A stretch of 64,000 bases of DNA, from NCBI GenBank assembly GCA_016719535.1, contig JADJYX010000042.1, positions 186,001 through 250,000 of the forward strand, written 5' to 3'. The stretch comes from Rubrivivax sp. (GTDB lineage: Bacteria > Pseudomonadota > Gammaproteobacteria > Burkholderiales > Burkholderiaceae_C). This document shows, one piece after another, positions 8,271 to 17,006 of the stretch. Position numbers and translations under genes: made by a program. The notes under the pieces are model-generated. The model had not been told where the DNA came from and did no database searches. It worked only from the letters and a program-made list of their open reading frames with translations. Numbering within the stretch: position 1 is the first letter of the stretch; each line of letters opens with the position of its first letter.

Positions 8271-9701
8271 TCAGTTGGTCGTTTCGGCCTTGCGCTCGCC
8301 GGCCGTCTTGCTCACCAGCACCGGCTTGCCGCGCAGCTGGTTCAGCGCCTGCTGCAGCTGGAAGTCCTCGGCGCTGCCGAATTCGGGCAGCGGCTTGGGC
8401 GCTTCCTTGGACTTGGCCTGCTGCTCCTCGAGCTTCTTGCGCGCTTCCTCGCGCGCCTTCTCGCGCGCCGGGTCCTTGACCTCGTCCTTGCCCGCGAGGT
8501 GCTTTTCCAGGTCGGCCTCGCGCATGCGCAGCGCGGCGAAGACATTGCCTTCGGCCGTTTCGTCGAGCCAGATGTCGGGCACGATGCCCTTGGCCTGGAT
8601 GCTGCGCCCGCTGGGCGTGAAGTAGCGCGCGGTGGTGATCTTCAGCGCCGTGTCGGGGCCCAGGCGGCGCTCGGTCTGCACCGATCCCTTGCCGAAGGTC
8701 TGCGCGCCCATGATGGTGGCGCGCTTGTGGTCCTGCAGCGCACCGGCGACGATCTCGCTGGCCGAGGCCGAGCCCTCGTTGACCAGCACCACCAGCGGCA
8801 CGTTCTTGATGGCCGCCGGCAGGCGGCGCAGGGGGTCGCTGCCGCTGCGGCGCATGTAGTACTCGGGCGAGGCCTTGAAGGTGGCGCGCGATTCGGCCAC
8901 CTGGCCGTTGGTGCTGACCACCGGCACGTCGGGCGGCAGGAAGGCCGCCGACAGCGCCACCGCGCCGTCGAGCAGGCCGCCGGGGTCGTTGCGCAGGTCG
9001 AGCACCAGGCCCTTGAGGTTGGCATCCTGCTGGTAGAGCTCGGTCACCTTGCGCACGAAGTCGTCGACCGTGCGCTCCTGGAACTGGCTCACGCGCACCC
9101 AGCCGAAACCGGGCTCGACCATGCGCGCGCGCACGCTCTGCATGCGGATCTCTTCGCGCACGATGGTGACCGGGAAGCTGCGGCTTTCGGCCTTGCGGAA
9201 GACCGTCAGCACGACCTTGGTGTTGGGTTCGCCGCGCATGCGCTTGACGGCCTGGTCGACCGTCAGGCCCTTGACCGCGGTGTCGTCGATGCGGGTGATG
9301 AGGTCGCCGGGCTTGAGGCCGGCGCGGAAGGCCGGCGAGCCTTCGATCGGCGAAACGACCTTGACGAGGCCGTCCTCCATGCTCATCTCGATGCCGATGC
9401 CGACGAATTTGCCGCCGATGCTTTCGCGGAATTCCTTGTAGGACTTCTTGTCGAAATAGGCGGAATGCGGATCCAGCCCCGACACCATGCCGGCGATGGC
9501 GTCGTTGATGAGCTTCTTCTCGTCGACGGGCTCGACATAGTCGCTCTTGATGATCTCGAAGACATCGGCGAGCTGGCGCAGTTCGGCCACCGGAAGCGGT
9601 GCCAGCGAACCTTGCGCCACCGCCTGCAACTGCAGGGTGGTCAATGCACCGGCCACGCCACCGGCGACCAGCAAACCCGCGACTCTCAGTTTGGCACCCA
9701 T
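8271..9701 (-). CDS. ctpA: S41-family C-terminal processing peptidase
   Basis: 476 residues. Signal or anchor segment at residues 1-30 (LLVAGGVAGALTTLQLQAVA), then an N-terminal domain, a PDZ domain (about 95-180; GLKPGDLITRIDDTAVKG), and the serine-lysine peptidase: LVNEGSASASEI carries the nucleophile Ser and MGAQTFGKGSVQT the catalytic Lys. A charged, Lys/Glu-rich tail (about 400-450) may form a coiled coil. Acts in the periplasm on C-terminal tails of envelope proteins. A TATACT -10-like element lies 43 bases upstream. Confidence 0.92.
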   Translation of the reverse strand: MGAKLRVAGLLVAGGVAGALTTLQLQAVAQGSLAPLPVAELRQLADVFEIIKSDYVEPVDEKKLINDAIAGMVSGLDPHSAYFDKKSYKEFRESIGGKFVGIGIEMSMEDGLVKVVSPIEGSPAFRAGLKPGDLITRIDDTAVKGLTVDQAVKRMRGEPNTKVVLTVFRKAESRSFPVTIVREEIRMQSVRARMVEPGFGWVRVSQFQERTVDDFVRKVTELYQQDANLKGLVLDLRNDPGGLLDGAVALSAAFLPPDVPVVSTNGQVAESRATFKASPEYYMRRSGSDPLRRLPAAIKNVPLVVLVNEGSASASEIVAGALQDHKRATIMGAQTFGKGSVQTERRLGPDTALKITTARYFTPSGRSIQAKGIVPDIWLDETAEGNVFAALRMREADLEKHLAGKDEVKDPAREKAREEARKKLEEQQAKSKEAPKPLPEFGSAEDFQLQQALNQLRGKPVLVSKTAGERKAETTN

Positions 9702-9743
9702 GTCAGATGCGCCTCCACGCCAAAAGCGAACACACCCGAGCCC

Positions 9744-9749
9744 AGTATA
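9744..9749 (-). promoter_or_regulatory. Possible -10 element for the S41 protease gene
   Basis: Minus-strand TATACT, about 43 bases before the protease ATG, in a 135-base gap between two same-strand genes. No convincing -35 hexamer was seen at the matching distance, so this is a weak call. Confidence 0.25.
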
Positions 9750-9836
9750 GGACCGGCATCCCTCGGAGTGCGGATGCGGGGGAAAGTTGCATCGCCCGCG
9801 GCGGTGCTTTGCCGCGGCGCCGTGGCCGGCGTCCGC

Positions 9837-10919
9837 TCAGACCGGCTGGCGGGGAAAGGTGACCACGTGATCGACCTCGGCGCGGATGCCGATCCATTCG
9901 CCGATGTGGTGGTCGTGGTGCGACGGCACATGGGCCATCACCAGCTCACCGCTGTCCAGACGCAGGGTATAGAGAAACTCCGAGCCGCGGAAGGCCTTGC
10001 GCTCGATGCACGCTTTGACCGCGCTGGCGTCGTCGTGGACGATGTCATCGGCGCGCAGCAGCAGGTCGCATTCGCCGCCCGGGAAGGCATCGGGCAGCGG
10101 GCACTCCTGCACGTCGACCAGGTCGCCCAGCGCCGTATGCACCACCGGCGCCGCGCCGCGGCGTTCGATGCGCGCGGGCGTGAATACCCCGTGGCCGATG
10201 AACTGCGCGACGAAGCGGCTGACCGGACGGTGGTAGAGGTTGTAGGCGTCGTCCCACTGTTCCAGGTGGCCGCGCTGCATGACGCCGATGACATCGCCCA
10301 GCGCGAAGGCCTCGAACTGGTCGTGGGTGACGAACAGCGCCGTGGTGCCGCTGTCCTTGAGGATGACGCGGATCTCCTGCGCCAGCCGCTCGCGCAGGTC
10401 GACATCCAGGCTGGAGAAGGGCTCGTCCAGCAGCAGCAGCTGCGGCTGCGGGGCCAGCGCCCGCGCCAGCGCGATGCGCTGCTGTTGCCCGCCCGAGAGC
10501 TGGTGTGGCGCCCGCTTCGCGGCGTGGCCCAGGCCCACCAGGTCCAGCATCTGCTGCACGCGCGCGCTGCGATCGCTGCCCGGCAGGTGCTGTACGCCGA
10601 AGGCCACGTTGTCGGCCACGCTCAGGTGCGGGAAGAGCGCGTAATCCTGGAAGACCATGCCGATGCGGCGCGCTTCCGGCGCCAGGTGCACGCGCGCGCC
10701 GGCGTCGCTGAGCACCGTGCCGCCCATGCCGATGCGGCCGGCCTCGATGCGCTCCAGCCCCGCCACCGCGCGCAGCAGCGAGGTCTTGCCGCAGCCCGAA
10801 GGCCCGATCAGCACGCCGATCTGCCCCTGGCGCAGGCCCAGCGTGGCCGCCTCCACCGCGGCGCGGCTGCCGCTGCCGCGCGTATAGCGCACCGAGACGC
10901 CTTCGAGCTTGAGGAACAT
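9837..10919 (-). CDS. fbpC: Ferric iron ABC transporter ATP-binding protein (FbpC/SfuC type)
   Basis: 360 residues. Complete ABC ATPase: Walker A GPSGCGKTSLLRA, Q-loop VFQDYALFPH, signature LSGGQQQRIALARA, Walker B LLLLDEPFSSLD and switch His in FVTHDQFEA. About 110 residues follow the ATPase core, as in FbpC-type subunits with a C-terminal TOBE-like domain. Transcribed divergently from the permease gene at 10999; the 79-base gap contains a Fur-box-like palindrome. The family energises uptake of ferric iron delivered by a periplasmic protein. Confidence 0.86.
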   Translation of the reverse strand: MFLKLEGVSVRYTRGSGSRAAVEAATLGLRQGQIGVLIGPSGCGKTSLLRAVAGLERIEAGRIGMGGTVLSDAGARVHLAPEARRIGMVFQDYALFPHLSVADNVAFGVQHLPGSDRSARVQQMLDLVGLGHAAKRAPHQLSGGQQQRIALARALAPQPQLLLLDEPFSSLDVDLRERLAQEIRVILKDSGTTALFVTHDQFEAFALGDVIGVMQRGHLEQWDDAYNLYHRPVSRFVAQFIGHGVFTPARIERRGAAPVVHTALGDLVDVQECPLPDAFPGGECDLLLRADDIVHDDASAVKACIERKAFRGSEFLYTLRLDSGELVMAHVPSHHDHHIGEWIGIRAEVDHVVTFPRQPV

Positions 10920-10944
10920 GGGTCGATGATAATCGTTCGATCAG

Positions 10945-10963
10945 AATGAGGATCGTTCTCATC
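10945..10963. promoter_or_regulatory. Fur box between divergent ferric transport genes
   Basis: The 19-mer aatgaggatcgttctcatc matches the betaproteobacterial-type Fur palindrome AATGAGAATCATTCTCATT at 16 of 19 positions. It lies 25 bases before the ATPase ATG (minus) and 35 bases before the permease ATG (plus), so one Fur dimer could repress both. A partial second element (gataatcgtt) lies at 10928-10937. Confidence 0.72.
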
Positions 10964-10998
10964 TTCCATGCAACGGCGCCTGCGCGCCCTTTCCCGGC

Positions 10999-12624
10999 AT
11001 GCGCGCCGCGCTGACGGCGCTGTGCCTCGTGCTGGCGCTGCCGGTGCTGGGGGTGCTGGGCGCCTGGCTGGTGGCCGATGCCGCTGCCTGGCAGGTGCTG
11101 CTGCACCAGGCGCAGACGGTGCTGCCCGACTATGCGCTGCAGTCGGCCCTGCTGGCCGGTGGTGTGGCCCTGGGCGTGATGCTGATGGGCGCGGGCGCCG
11201 CGGCCGCGGTGGCGCTGTTCGACTTCCCGGGCCGGCGCGTCTTCGAATGGGCGCTGCTGCTGCCGCTGGCCATGCCCGCCTATGTGCTGGCCTACGCCTG
11301 GACCGATGCGTTGCAGTACGGCAGCCCGCTGCAGGCTGCACTGCGCCAGGCGCTGGGCGTGCGCGGTGCGCTCTGGCCCGACGTGCGCAGCCTGGGCGGC
11401 GCCGTGGTGCTGTTCGTGCTGTGCCTCTACCCTTATGTCTACCTGCTGGCGCGCACCGCCTTGAGCGAACGCGCGGTGCAGCTGATGGAGGCGGCGCGGC
11501 TGCTGGGTGCCGGCCCGCGGCGGCGCATCCTGGAGGTGGCGCTGCCGCTGGCGCGACCGGCCATCACCGCCGGCGTGGCGCTGGCGCTGATGGAGACACT
11601 GGCCGACTACGGCGTCGGCGCCTATTTCGGCCTCACCACCTTCAGCACCGGCATCTTCAAGGCCTGGCTGGTGATGAACGACGGCGTGGCCGCGGCGCAG
11701 CTGGCGTCGGTGCTGCTGGTGGTGGTGGCGCTGCTGCTGGCGGCCGAACGTGCGGCGCAGCGCCGGCTGCGCTTTGCCTCCAGCCGCGGCGGCGCCACCC
11801 ATGCCGCCGATGCCCGCGCGCTGCCGCTGCGCGGCGGTGCGGCCGCTTTTGCGTTCGCCTTGTGCGCGCTGCCGGTGCTGCTGGGTTTTGTGCTGCCGGT
11901 GCTGTGGCTGGGCTGGATGCTGTGGCAGGAGGCGCACAACGCGGAATTCGGGCTCCCGCTGGCGCGTTTCGCCGCATGGGCCTGGGCCACCTTCCGCCTC
12001 GCCGGCCTGGCGGCGCTGCTGGCCGGTGGCCTGGCGCTGGCACTGGCCTTCGTGCTGCGCCGGCAGGGCGGACGGCTGCTGCAGGCGGCGGCGCGCGTGC
12101 TGTCGCTGGGCTATGCGGTGCCGGGCGCGGTGGTGGCCGTGGGCATCCTGCTGCCGGTGGGCTGGCTGCAGCAGCGCTGGCCCGACGCGCCCATCGCGGC
12201 CACCGTCACCGGCACCGTCTTCGGCCTGCTGTATGCCTACCTGGCGCGCTTCTCGTCGGTGGCGCTGCAGTCGGTCGAGGCCGGCTATGCGCGCGTGCCG
12301 CTGTCGGTGGACGAGACGGCGCGCATGCTGGGCGCGGGTTCGTGGCGCCTCTTCGCGCAGTTGCACGCGCCGCTGCTGCGGCGCTCGGCGCTGGCCGCGG
12401 GGCTGCTGGTCTTCGTCGACGTCATGAAGGAGCTGCCGGCCACGCTGGTGCTGCGACCCTTCGGCAGCGACACGCTGGCCGTGGTGGCCTTCAACTTCGC
12501 GCGCGACGAACGCCTGGGGGAGGCGGCGCTGCCGTCGCTGGCCATCGTGGCCGTGGGCCTGATCCCGGTGATGCTGCTGTCGCGAGCGCTGCGTTCGCCG
12601 CAGGACAGGCGTCCGTCTGCGTGA
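10999..12624 (+). CDS. fbpB: Ferric iron ABC transporter permease (FbpB/SfuB type, fused double permease)
   Basis: 541 residues with about 12 hydrophobic segments in two homologous halves. Each half carries an EAA-type cytoplasmic loop: EAARLLGAGPRRRILEVALP (about residues 165-185) and DETARMLGAGSWRLFAQLHA (about 440-460), which dock on the ATPase. The duplicated single-chain layout is typical of FbpB/SfuB ferric permeases. The ATPase partner is encoded divergently; no periplasmic ferric-binding protein gene (fbpA) is within the window. Confidence 0.87.
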   Translation: MRAALTALCLVLALPVLGVLGAWLVADAAAWQVLLHQAQTVLPDYALQSALLAGGVALGVMLMGAGAAAAVALFDFPGRRVFEWALLLPLAMPAYVLAYAWTDALQYGSPLQAALRQALGVRGALWPDVRSLGGAVVLFVLCLYPYVYLLARTALSERAVQLMEAARLLGAGPRRRILEVALPLARPAITAGVALALMETLADYGVGAYFGLTTFSTGIFKAWLVMNDGVAAAQLASVLLVVVALLLAAERAAQRRLRFASSRGGATHAADARALPLRGGAAAFAFALCALPVLLGFVLPVLWLGWMLWQEAHNAEFGLPLARFAAWAWATFRLAGLAALLAGGLALALAFVLRRQGGRLLQAAARVLSLGYAVPGAVVAVGILLPVGWLQQRWPDAPIAATVTGTVFGLLYAYLARFSSVALQSVEAGYARVPLSVDETARMLGAGSWRLFAQLHAPLLRRSALAAGLLVFVDVMKELPATLVLRPFGSDTLAVVAFNFARDERLGEAALPSLAIVAVGLIPVMLLSRALRSPQDRRPSA

Positions 12625-12668
12625 CCCGCCACCGCGTCGAAGCGGATCAGGGGCGCGAAGGTCCCGCA

Positions 12669-12743
12669 TGGCGCCCCCGGCAGGAATCGAACCTGCATCT
12701 GAGACTTAGGAGGTCCCCGTTCTATCCATTGAACTACGGCGGC
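12669..12743 (-). tRNA. tRNA-Arg (anticodon CCU)
   Basis: On the minus strand: acceptor GCCGCCG, D stem GTTC/GAAC, anticodon stem GGGAC/GTCTC with loop CTCCTAA (anticodon CCT), T arm GCAGG-TTCGATT-CCTGC, acceptor CGGGGGC, discriminator G and an encoded CCA. 75 bases including CCA. All arms pair except position 4-69 of the acceptor, which reads G opposite G. The first bases overlap the last codons and stop of tamB. Confidence 0.93.
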
Positions 12744-15700
12744 GCTGAGCCGGGTGATTTTGGCATGGGCTCCGGGGGCTGGTGCTCCAGCCGCCAGACC
12801 CAGATCAGGTCGAGCGAGTTTTCCGCCCCCGACTGCGCGCGCAGCGTGAAGCGCTGGGCGATGCGGTAGATCAGCTGCCAGGTGCCGGTGGTGGCATTGA
12901 CGCCGCGCTCGTAGCCCACATACCAGCGCCGGCTGAGCTGCTTGCCCAGCGTGATGACGGTCTCGCGCACCTCGCCCTCGCCGCTCTGGCGCAGGCTCAG
13001 GGTGTCCAGGCCGAGGTTGCGCAGCAGCGTGTCGGTCGGCGCCTCGCCCTCGCCGGCCAGCAGCGCCACCGCGGCGCGCTGGATGAGCGCGGTGTCGGCG
13101 CGGCCCAGGCCGTCGGAGGCGCGGCCCAGCACCAGCCAGCTGAGGCGGTCGGACTCGCTCATGTCGACGCTGGAATACAGCCGCACGCGCGGCGCGACCG
13201 GCGTGCCGGTGATGGCCACGCCGACCTGCATGTCGAGGTCGGGCCGCAGCGCCAGGATGTCCAGCGCCGGGTTTTCGAGCTCGCCGCTGAAGATCACCAG
13301 GCCGCGGTCGATGTCGAGCTTCTGGCCATAGGCCGCGTAGGTGCCGCCGCCGGCGCTGACGATGCCGCGCACCGTCAGCCGGCCGGCGCTGCTGCCGAGC
13401 TTGAGCTGGCCGGTCAGCGTCGTATCCAGGCCGCGGCCGCGCACGCGCAGCCGGTCGCCGAGGTCGAGATCGACCGCCACCTGCTGCAGGCGCCGCGGCC
13501 GCGCGGCCACCGCCGGCGGCGCCTCGGCCTCGGGGCCGGCCGGCCGCGCCTGGCGGATGCTGACGTCGTCGTCCAGCGACGGCGCGTCGCTGCGGCCGAG
13601 GTCGAACAGCCCTTCGTCGACCTTGACCTGGCCCTGCACGCGCAGCAGATCGGCCGCCAGGCCGATCTCGAGCCGGCCGCTGGCGATCAGCTGGCGGTCG
13701 ATGCGGCCGAGCACGCGAAAGCGCTCGGCCTCGAGCTGCAGCGTGGCGCCGGGCTTGTCGGTCAGGCGCGCGCTGCCGCGCACGCTGAGCTGGCCGTCGC
13801 CGCCGCGCAGCGTGAAGCGTTCGATCTCGGCGCCGGCACCGCGCAGCCGCAGCAGCGCCTCGCCCTGCGTCACGTCCACCCCCAGCAGCAGGTTGCGCAC
13901 GGCCACGTTGCTGGCGCGCACCTCGCCGGCATAGTCGGGTTCGCCGAGGCGGCCGCTGACGCTGGCGCTGGTGCGCAGTTCGCCCGAGATGCGCCAGCCC
14001 GGCGGCACCCAGGTGCCCCAGATGCCGAGGTTGGCGACATGGCCCTCGATCACGCCGTCGATCGGCGTGGCGGCATCGGGCCAGCGCTGCTCGGGCCGCG
14101 TGCGCAGGTTCAGCCGCGCCGACGCCTCGCCCAGCGTGCGGCCGGCAAAGGCGCCGGCCAGCTGCCAGCGGCCCTCGTGGGCGCTGGCCACCAGGCGCAG
14201 ATCGCTCAGGCCGAAGGGGGTGCTGGCGTTTTCTTCCGACAGCCGCAGGTCGCCGTCACGGCGCTCGAAGACGATGTCGGCATCAACCTGCTCGCCGACC
14301 CGCAGGTCGACGCGCGCGGCCAGGCGCAGGTCGCCCTGCCAGCCCATCGCGGGCTGCGCGCGCGCCAGCAGCGGCGCCAGCGCGAAGGGCTCGATGTCGG
14401 CGCGCAGCGCGAAGGCGGCGCGCTCGCCGCGCAGGTCCACGCGCACCTCGTCCCAGCGCAGCGTGGCGGCGTCGGCCAGGCGCAGCTGGCCGGCCGCGGC
14501 CTGCAGATCGGTGAAGCCGTCGCGGGCGTCGAAACGCAGTTCGGCACGCAGCTCGCGCGCTTCCAGCCAGGGGCGCGCGGCGGCGTCGACCGGGTCGAGG
14601 CCGCTGCCGCGCCACGGCAGCAGCGCCAGCTGGGTGACGCGGCCGGCCCAGCGGCCGCCGCCGGCGCCGTCGCCGGCCCACTGGCCATCGGCGCCGATGC
14701 GCAGCAGCGTGCCGGCGCCGGTCTGCAGGCCCAGCCCGGCCTGCAGGGCCGGCGGCGGGCTCACCGGCAGTGCGGCCGCCAGGTCCAGCCGGTGCTGGCG
14801 CCAGGTGCCGCGCAACTCGGCCTGCAGCTGTTCGAGCCGCTGCGCGCCCTGCACCAGGCCTTGTGCGCTGACCTGCACCGACAGCGGGTCGTCGCCGCCG
14901 GTATCGAAGCGCCAGCGCGCGCGCAGCAGCCGCGCCGTCAGCGAACCCGTCTGCAGCGCCTGCAGTTCGGCTTCGCCCTCGCTGCGGATGTCGGGCCAGC
15001 GGCCGTCCAGCGTCAACCTGGCCTGCGCGCTGCCGCCGCGCGGCGCCCAGGCGGCGCCTTCGGGCAGCAGGCGTGCCAGCGGCCCCAGCGTGGCCAGGTT
15101 GGCGGCCTGCAGGTCGAACTGCAGCCGGTCCTCGCGGCCGTCGCCCAGCGGGTTGCCCTGGCCCTTGACGAGCAGTCGGTTGCCGCCCAGCACCAGCTCG
15201 CCCTCGACGCGGCCCGGCGCGCCGCCGCCGCCCGCGCGCTGGCCGAGCTCGAGCAGCATCGTCACCGGCACGCCGGCCAGCTGCGAGCGCTCGATGCGCA
15301 GCTGCCCGTTGCCGGCCACGCCCTGTGCCAGCGCCAGCGGCGGCATGTCGGCGACCAGCCGCGGCAGCGTCAGGTCCAGCGACCAGCTGCCCGACAGCCG
15401 GTGCGTGCCGCTGCGCCACGCCGATCCTTCGGGCCCTGGCCACCACGGCACGGGGTCGAAATCGGCCAGCGTGCCGCTGGTGCGCAGCTGCCAGGGGCCG
15501 CTGCCGCTGCGGCGGGCATCCAGCGCCAGCGCCGCGCGTGCGCTGCCGGCATCGGCACGCAGGCTGCGCAGGCTGACGCGCTGCGCATCGGCACTGCCGT
15601 CGATGCCCAGCGTCACCGTGTGCGGGCTGCCCTCGATGCGGCCCTCGAGCGTGCTGCGCAGGTCCACCGCCCACGGCGCACGCTGGGCCGCCGCCACCGC

Positions 15701-16999
15701 GGGCGCGCGCGGGTCGGGCGAGGGCAGGCCGCTGACGCCGAACGCCAGCGGGCCCGACAGCGTCATCACCGGCGCGCGGCTGTCCAGCAGCTGCGGCCGC
15801 AGGTTCTCGACCCGGCTGTCGATCTGCAGCCGCTCGGCCGTCCACAGGCCGCTGCCCTGCCAGCGCCCGGCGGCCTCGCCGCCCTGGGCGAGCTGCACGT
15901 CGAAGGCCTCGATCTGCAGCCGGCTGCGGTCGTTGTCGGGGCTGCGCAGCCGCGCCTGCAGCCGGCGCACCGGCACGCGGCCCTGGTCCCAGCGGCCGGG
16001 CAGGGCGTTGTCGAGTTCGATCGCAGCGCCGAGAGGGCCAGTGAACGAGCGGCTGTCGATGTCCATGCGCCCAGCGAGCGCGGTGCGCGGCGCCGCGCTG
16101 TACAGCGCCTGCAGGTCCAGCCCCTGCGTCAGCAGCCGCAGGCGGCCGAGCGGCCAGGCCTCCAGCGGCGTGATGGTGGCCTCGGCGTCCAGCGATGGCG
16201 GCGGCGCGGTGCGCACCGCGGCCTGGCCGCGCAGCGTGGCGTGCAGCTCGAAGCGCGCCAGCGGGCCGGCGGCGCGCGCCTGGGCGCTCCAGGCCGGGCC
16301 GTCGCCGCGTGAGGTGGCGGTGGCCTGCGCCTGCAGCGTGAACGGCGGTTGCGCGCCCAGCGACACCGTGCCTTCGATGCGCGCGCGGTCCCAGTCGAAG
16401 GCCAGTTGTTCAGCGTGGTATTCGCGGCCGCCGGGCTCCCACAGCCGCAGCTGCCGGCCTTGCACCGCCTGCATCGGCGGCAGGCTGTCGATCTGCAGTT
16501 CGGTGACCTCGACCTGCGCGGCATTCAGGCGCAGCGGCAGCCCCAGCGTACCCGGCAGCGTGATCGGCCGCGCGCCGGGCGGGCCGGTCTGCACCTCGAC
16601 GCGCCGCGCCTGCAGGGCCTGTGCATCCAGCCCCAGCCAGATGCCGGGCTCGGGGTGCCAGCGCCACCGCAGGCCGCTGCCGACGAAGCCGTCGATGGCC
16701 ACCCACTGGCGGCCGCCGTCCCAGCGCACGACCAGGCGCTCGACGGCAAAGCGGTCCGACAGCAGCGCGCCCTGCGGGCCCTTCACCTCCAGCCCCGGCA
16801 CGCGCGCCAGCAGCCAGGCGGTGCCGCTGTCGTGGCGCAGCAGCCAGACGGCCAGGCCAGCCAGCGATGCCGCCACCACGGCCAGCAGCACGCTGATGGC
16901 CAGCACCGGCAGCAGCAGCTGCCAGGCAGCGCGCAGCGGCCCCCCCGGCGCCGGTGGCGGTGCCGGCGGCGGCGGCAGGTCGGGGCGGTCGTCGCTCAT
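12734..16999 (-). CDS. tamB: Translocation and assembly module subunit TamB
   Basis: 1421 residues from ATG 16999 (a start 40 codons earlier would invade tamA). A proline-rich cytoplasmic start is followed by one membrane anchor (LLLPVLAISVLLAVVAASLAGLAVWLL, about 29-55), then more than 1100 residues of repetitive beta structure typical of AsmA/TamB lipid-groove proteins. The C-terminal DUF490 domain (last about 350 residues) includes GGTYAAYGQKLDIDRGLV and SWLVLGRASDGLG. By family, TamB spans the periplasm and, with TamA, helps outer-membrane protein insertion or phospholipid transport. Starts 7 bases after tamA. The stop codon TAG is inside the tRNA-Arg gene. Confidence 0.93.
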   Translation of the reverse strand: MSDDRPDLPPPPAPPPAPGGPLRAAWQLLLPVLAISVLLAVVAASLAGLAVWLLRHDSGTAWLLARVPGLEVKGPQGALLSDRFAVERLVVRWDGGRQWVAIDGFVGSGLRWRWHPEPGIWLGLDAQALQARRVEVQTGPPGARPITLPGTLGLPLRLNAAQVEVTELQIDSLPPMQAVQGRQLRLWEPGGREYHAEQLAFDWDRARIEGTVSLGAQPPFTLQAQATATSRGDGPAWSAQARAAGPLARFELHATLRGQAAVRTAPPPSLDAEATITPLEAWPLGRLRLLTQGLDLQALYSAAPRTALAGRMDIDSRSFTGPLGAAIELDNALPGRWDQGRVPVRRLQARLRSPDNDRSRLQIEAFDVQLAQGGEAAGRWQGSGLWTAERLQIDSRVENLRPQLLDSRAPVMTLSGPLAFGVSGLPSPDPRAPAVAAAQRAPWAVDLRSTLEGRIEGSPHTVTLGIDGSADAQRVSLRSLRADAGSARAALALDARRSGSGPWQLRTSGTLADFDPVPWWPGPEGSAWRSGTHRLSGSWSLDLTLPRLVADMPPLALAQGVAGNGQLRIERSQLAGVPVTMLLELGQRAGGGGAPGRVEGELVLGGNRLLVKGQGNPLGDGREDRLQFDLQAANLATLGPLARLLPEGAAWAPRGGSAQARLTLDGRWPDIRSEGEAELQALQTGSLTARLLRARWRFDTGGDDPLSVQVSAQGLVQGAQRLEQLQAELRGTWRQHRLDLAAALPVSPPPALQAGLGLQTGAGTLLRIGADGQWAGDGAGGGRWAGRVTQLALLPWRGSGLDPVDAAARPWLEARELRAELRFDARDGFTDLQAAAGQLRLADAATLRWDEVRVDLRGERAAFALRADIEPFALAPLLARAQPAMGWQGDLRLAARVDLRVGEQVDADIVFERRDGDLRLSEENASTPFGLSDLRLVASAHEGRWQLAGAFAGRTLGEASARLNLRTRPEQRWPDAATPIDGVIEGHVANLGIWGTWVPPGWRISGELRTSASVSGRLGEPDYAGEVRASNVAVRNLLLGVDVTQGEALLRLRGAGAEIERFTLRGGDGQLSVRGSARLTDKPGATLQLEAERFRVLGRIDRQLIASGRLEIGLAADLLRVQGQVKVDEGLFDLGRSDAPSLDDDVSIRQARPAGPEAEAPPAVAARPRRLQQVAVDLDLGDRLRVRGRGLDTTLTGQLKLGSSAGRLTVRGIVSAGGGTYAAYGQKLDIDRGLVIFSGELENPALDILALRPDLDMQVGVAITGTPVAPRVRLYSSVDMSESDRLSWLVLGRASDGLGRADTALIQRAAVALLAGEGEAPTDTLLRNLGLDTLSLRQSGEGEVRETVITLGKQLSRRWYVGYERGVNATTGTWQLIYRIAQRFTLRAQSGAENSLDLIWVWRLEHQPPEPMPKSPGSAPP

Positions 17000-17006
17000 G
17001 GCCTGT

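Noticed and set aside
6333..10949. A 1538-codon open frame on the plus strand
   Set aside because: It runs antisense across arginase, LOG, moeB, protease and ABC ATPase genes, each with clear motifs on minus. High GC makes long antisense frames common; its residues are repetitive Ala/Arg/His/Gln without domains.
10968..10998. Earlier ATG (10968) as permease start
   Set aside because: It is in another frame; the frame with helices and EAA loops opens at 10999.
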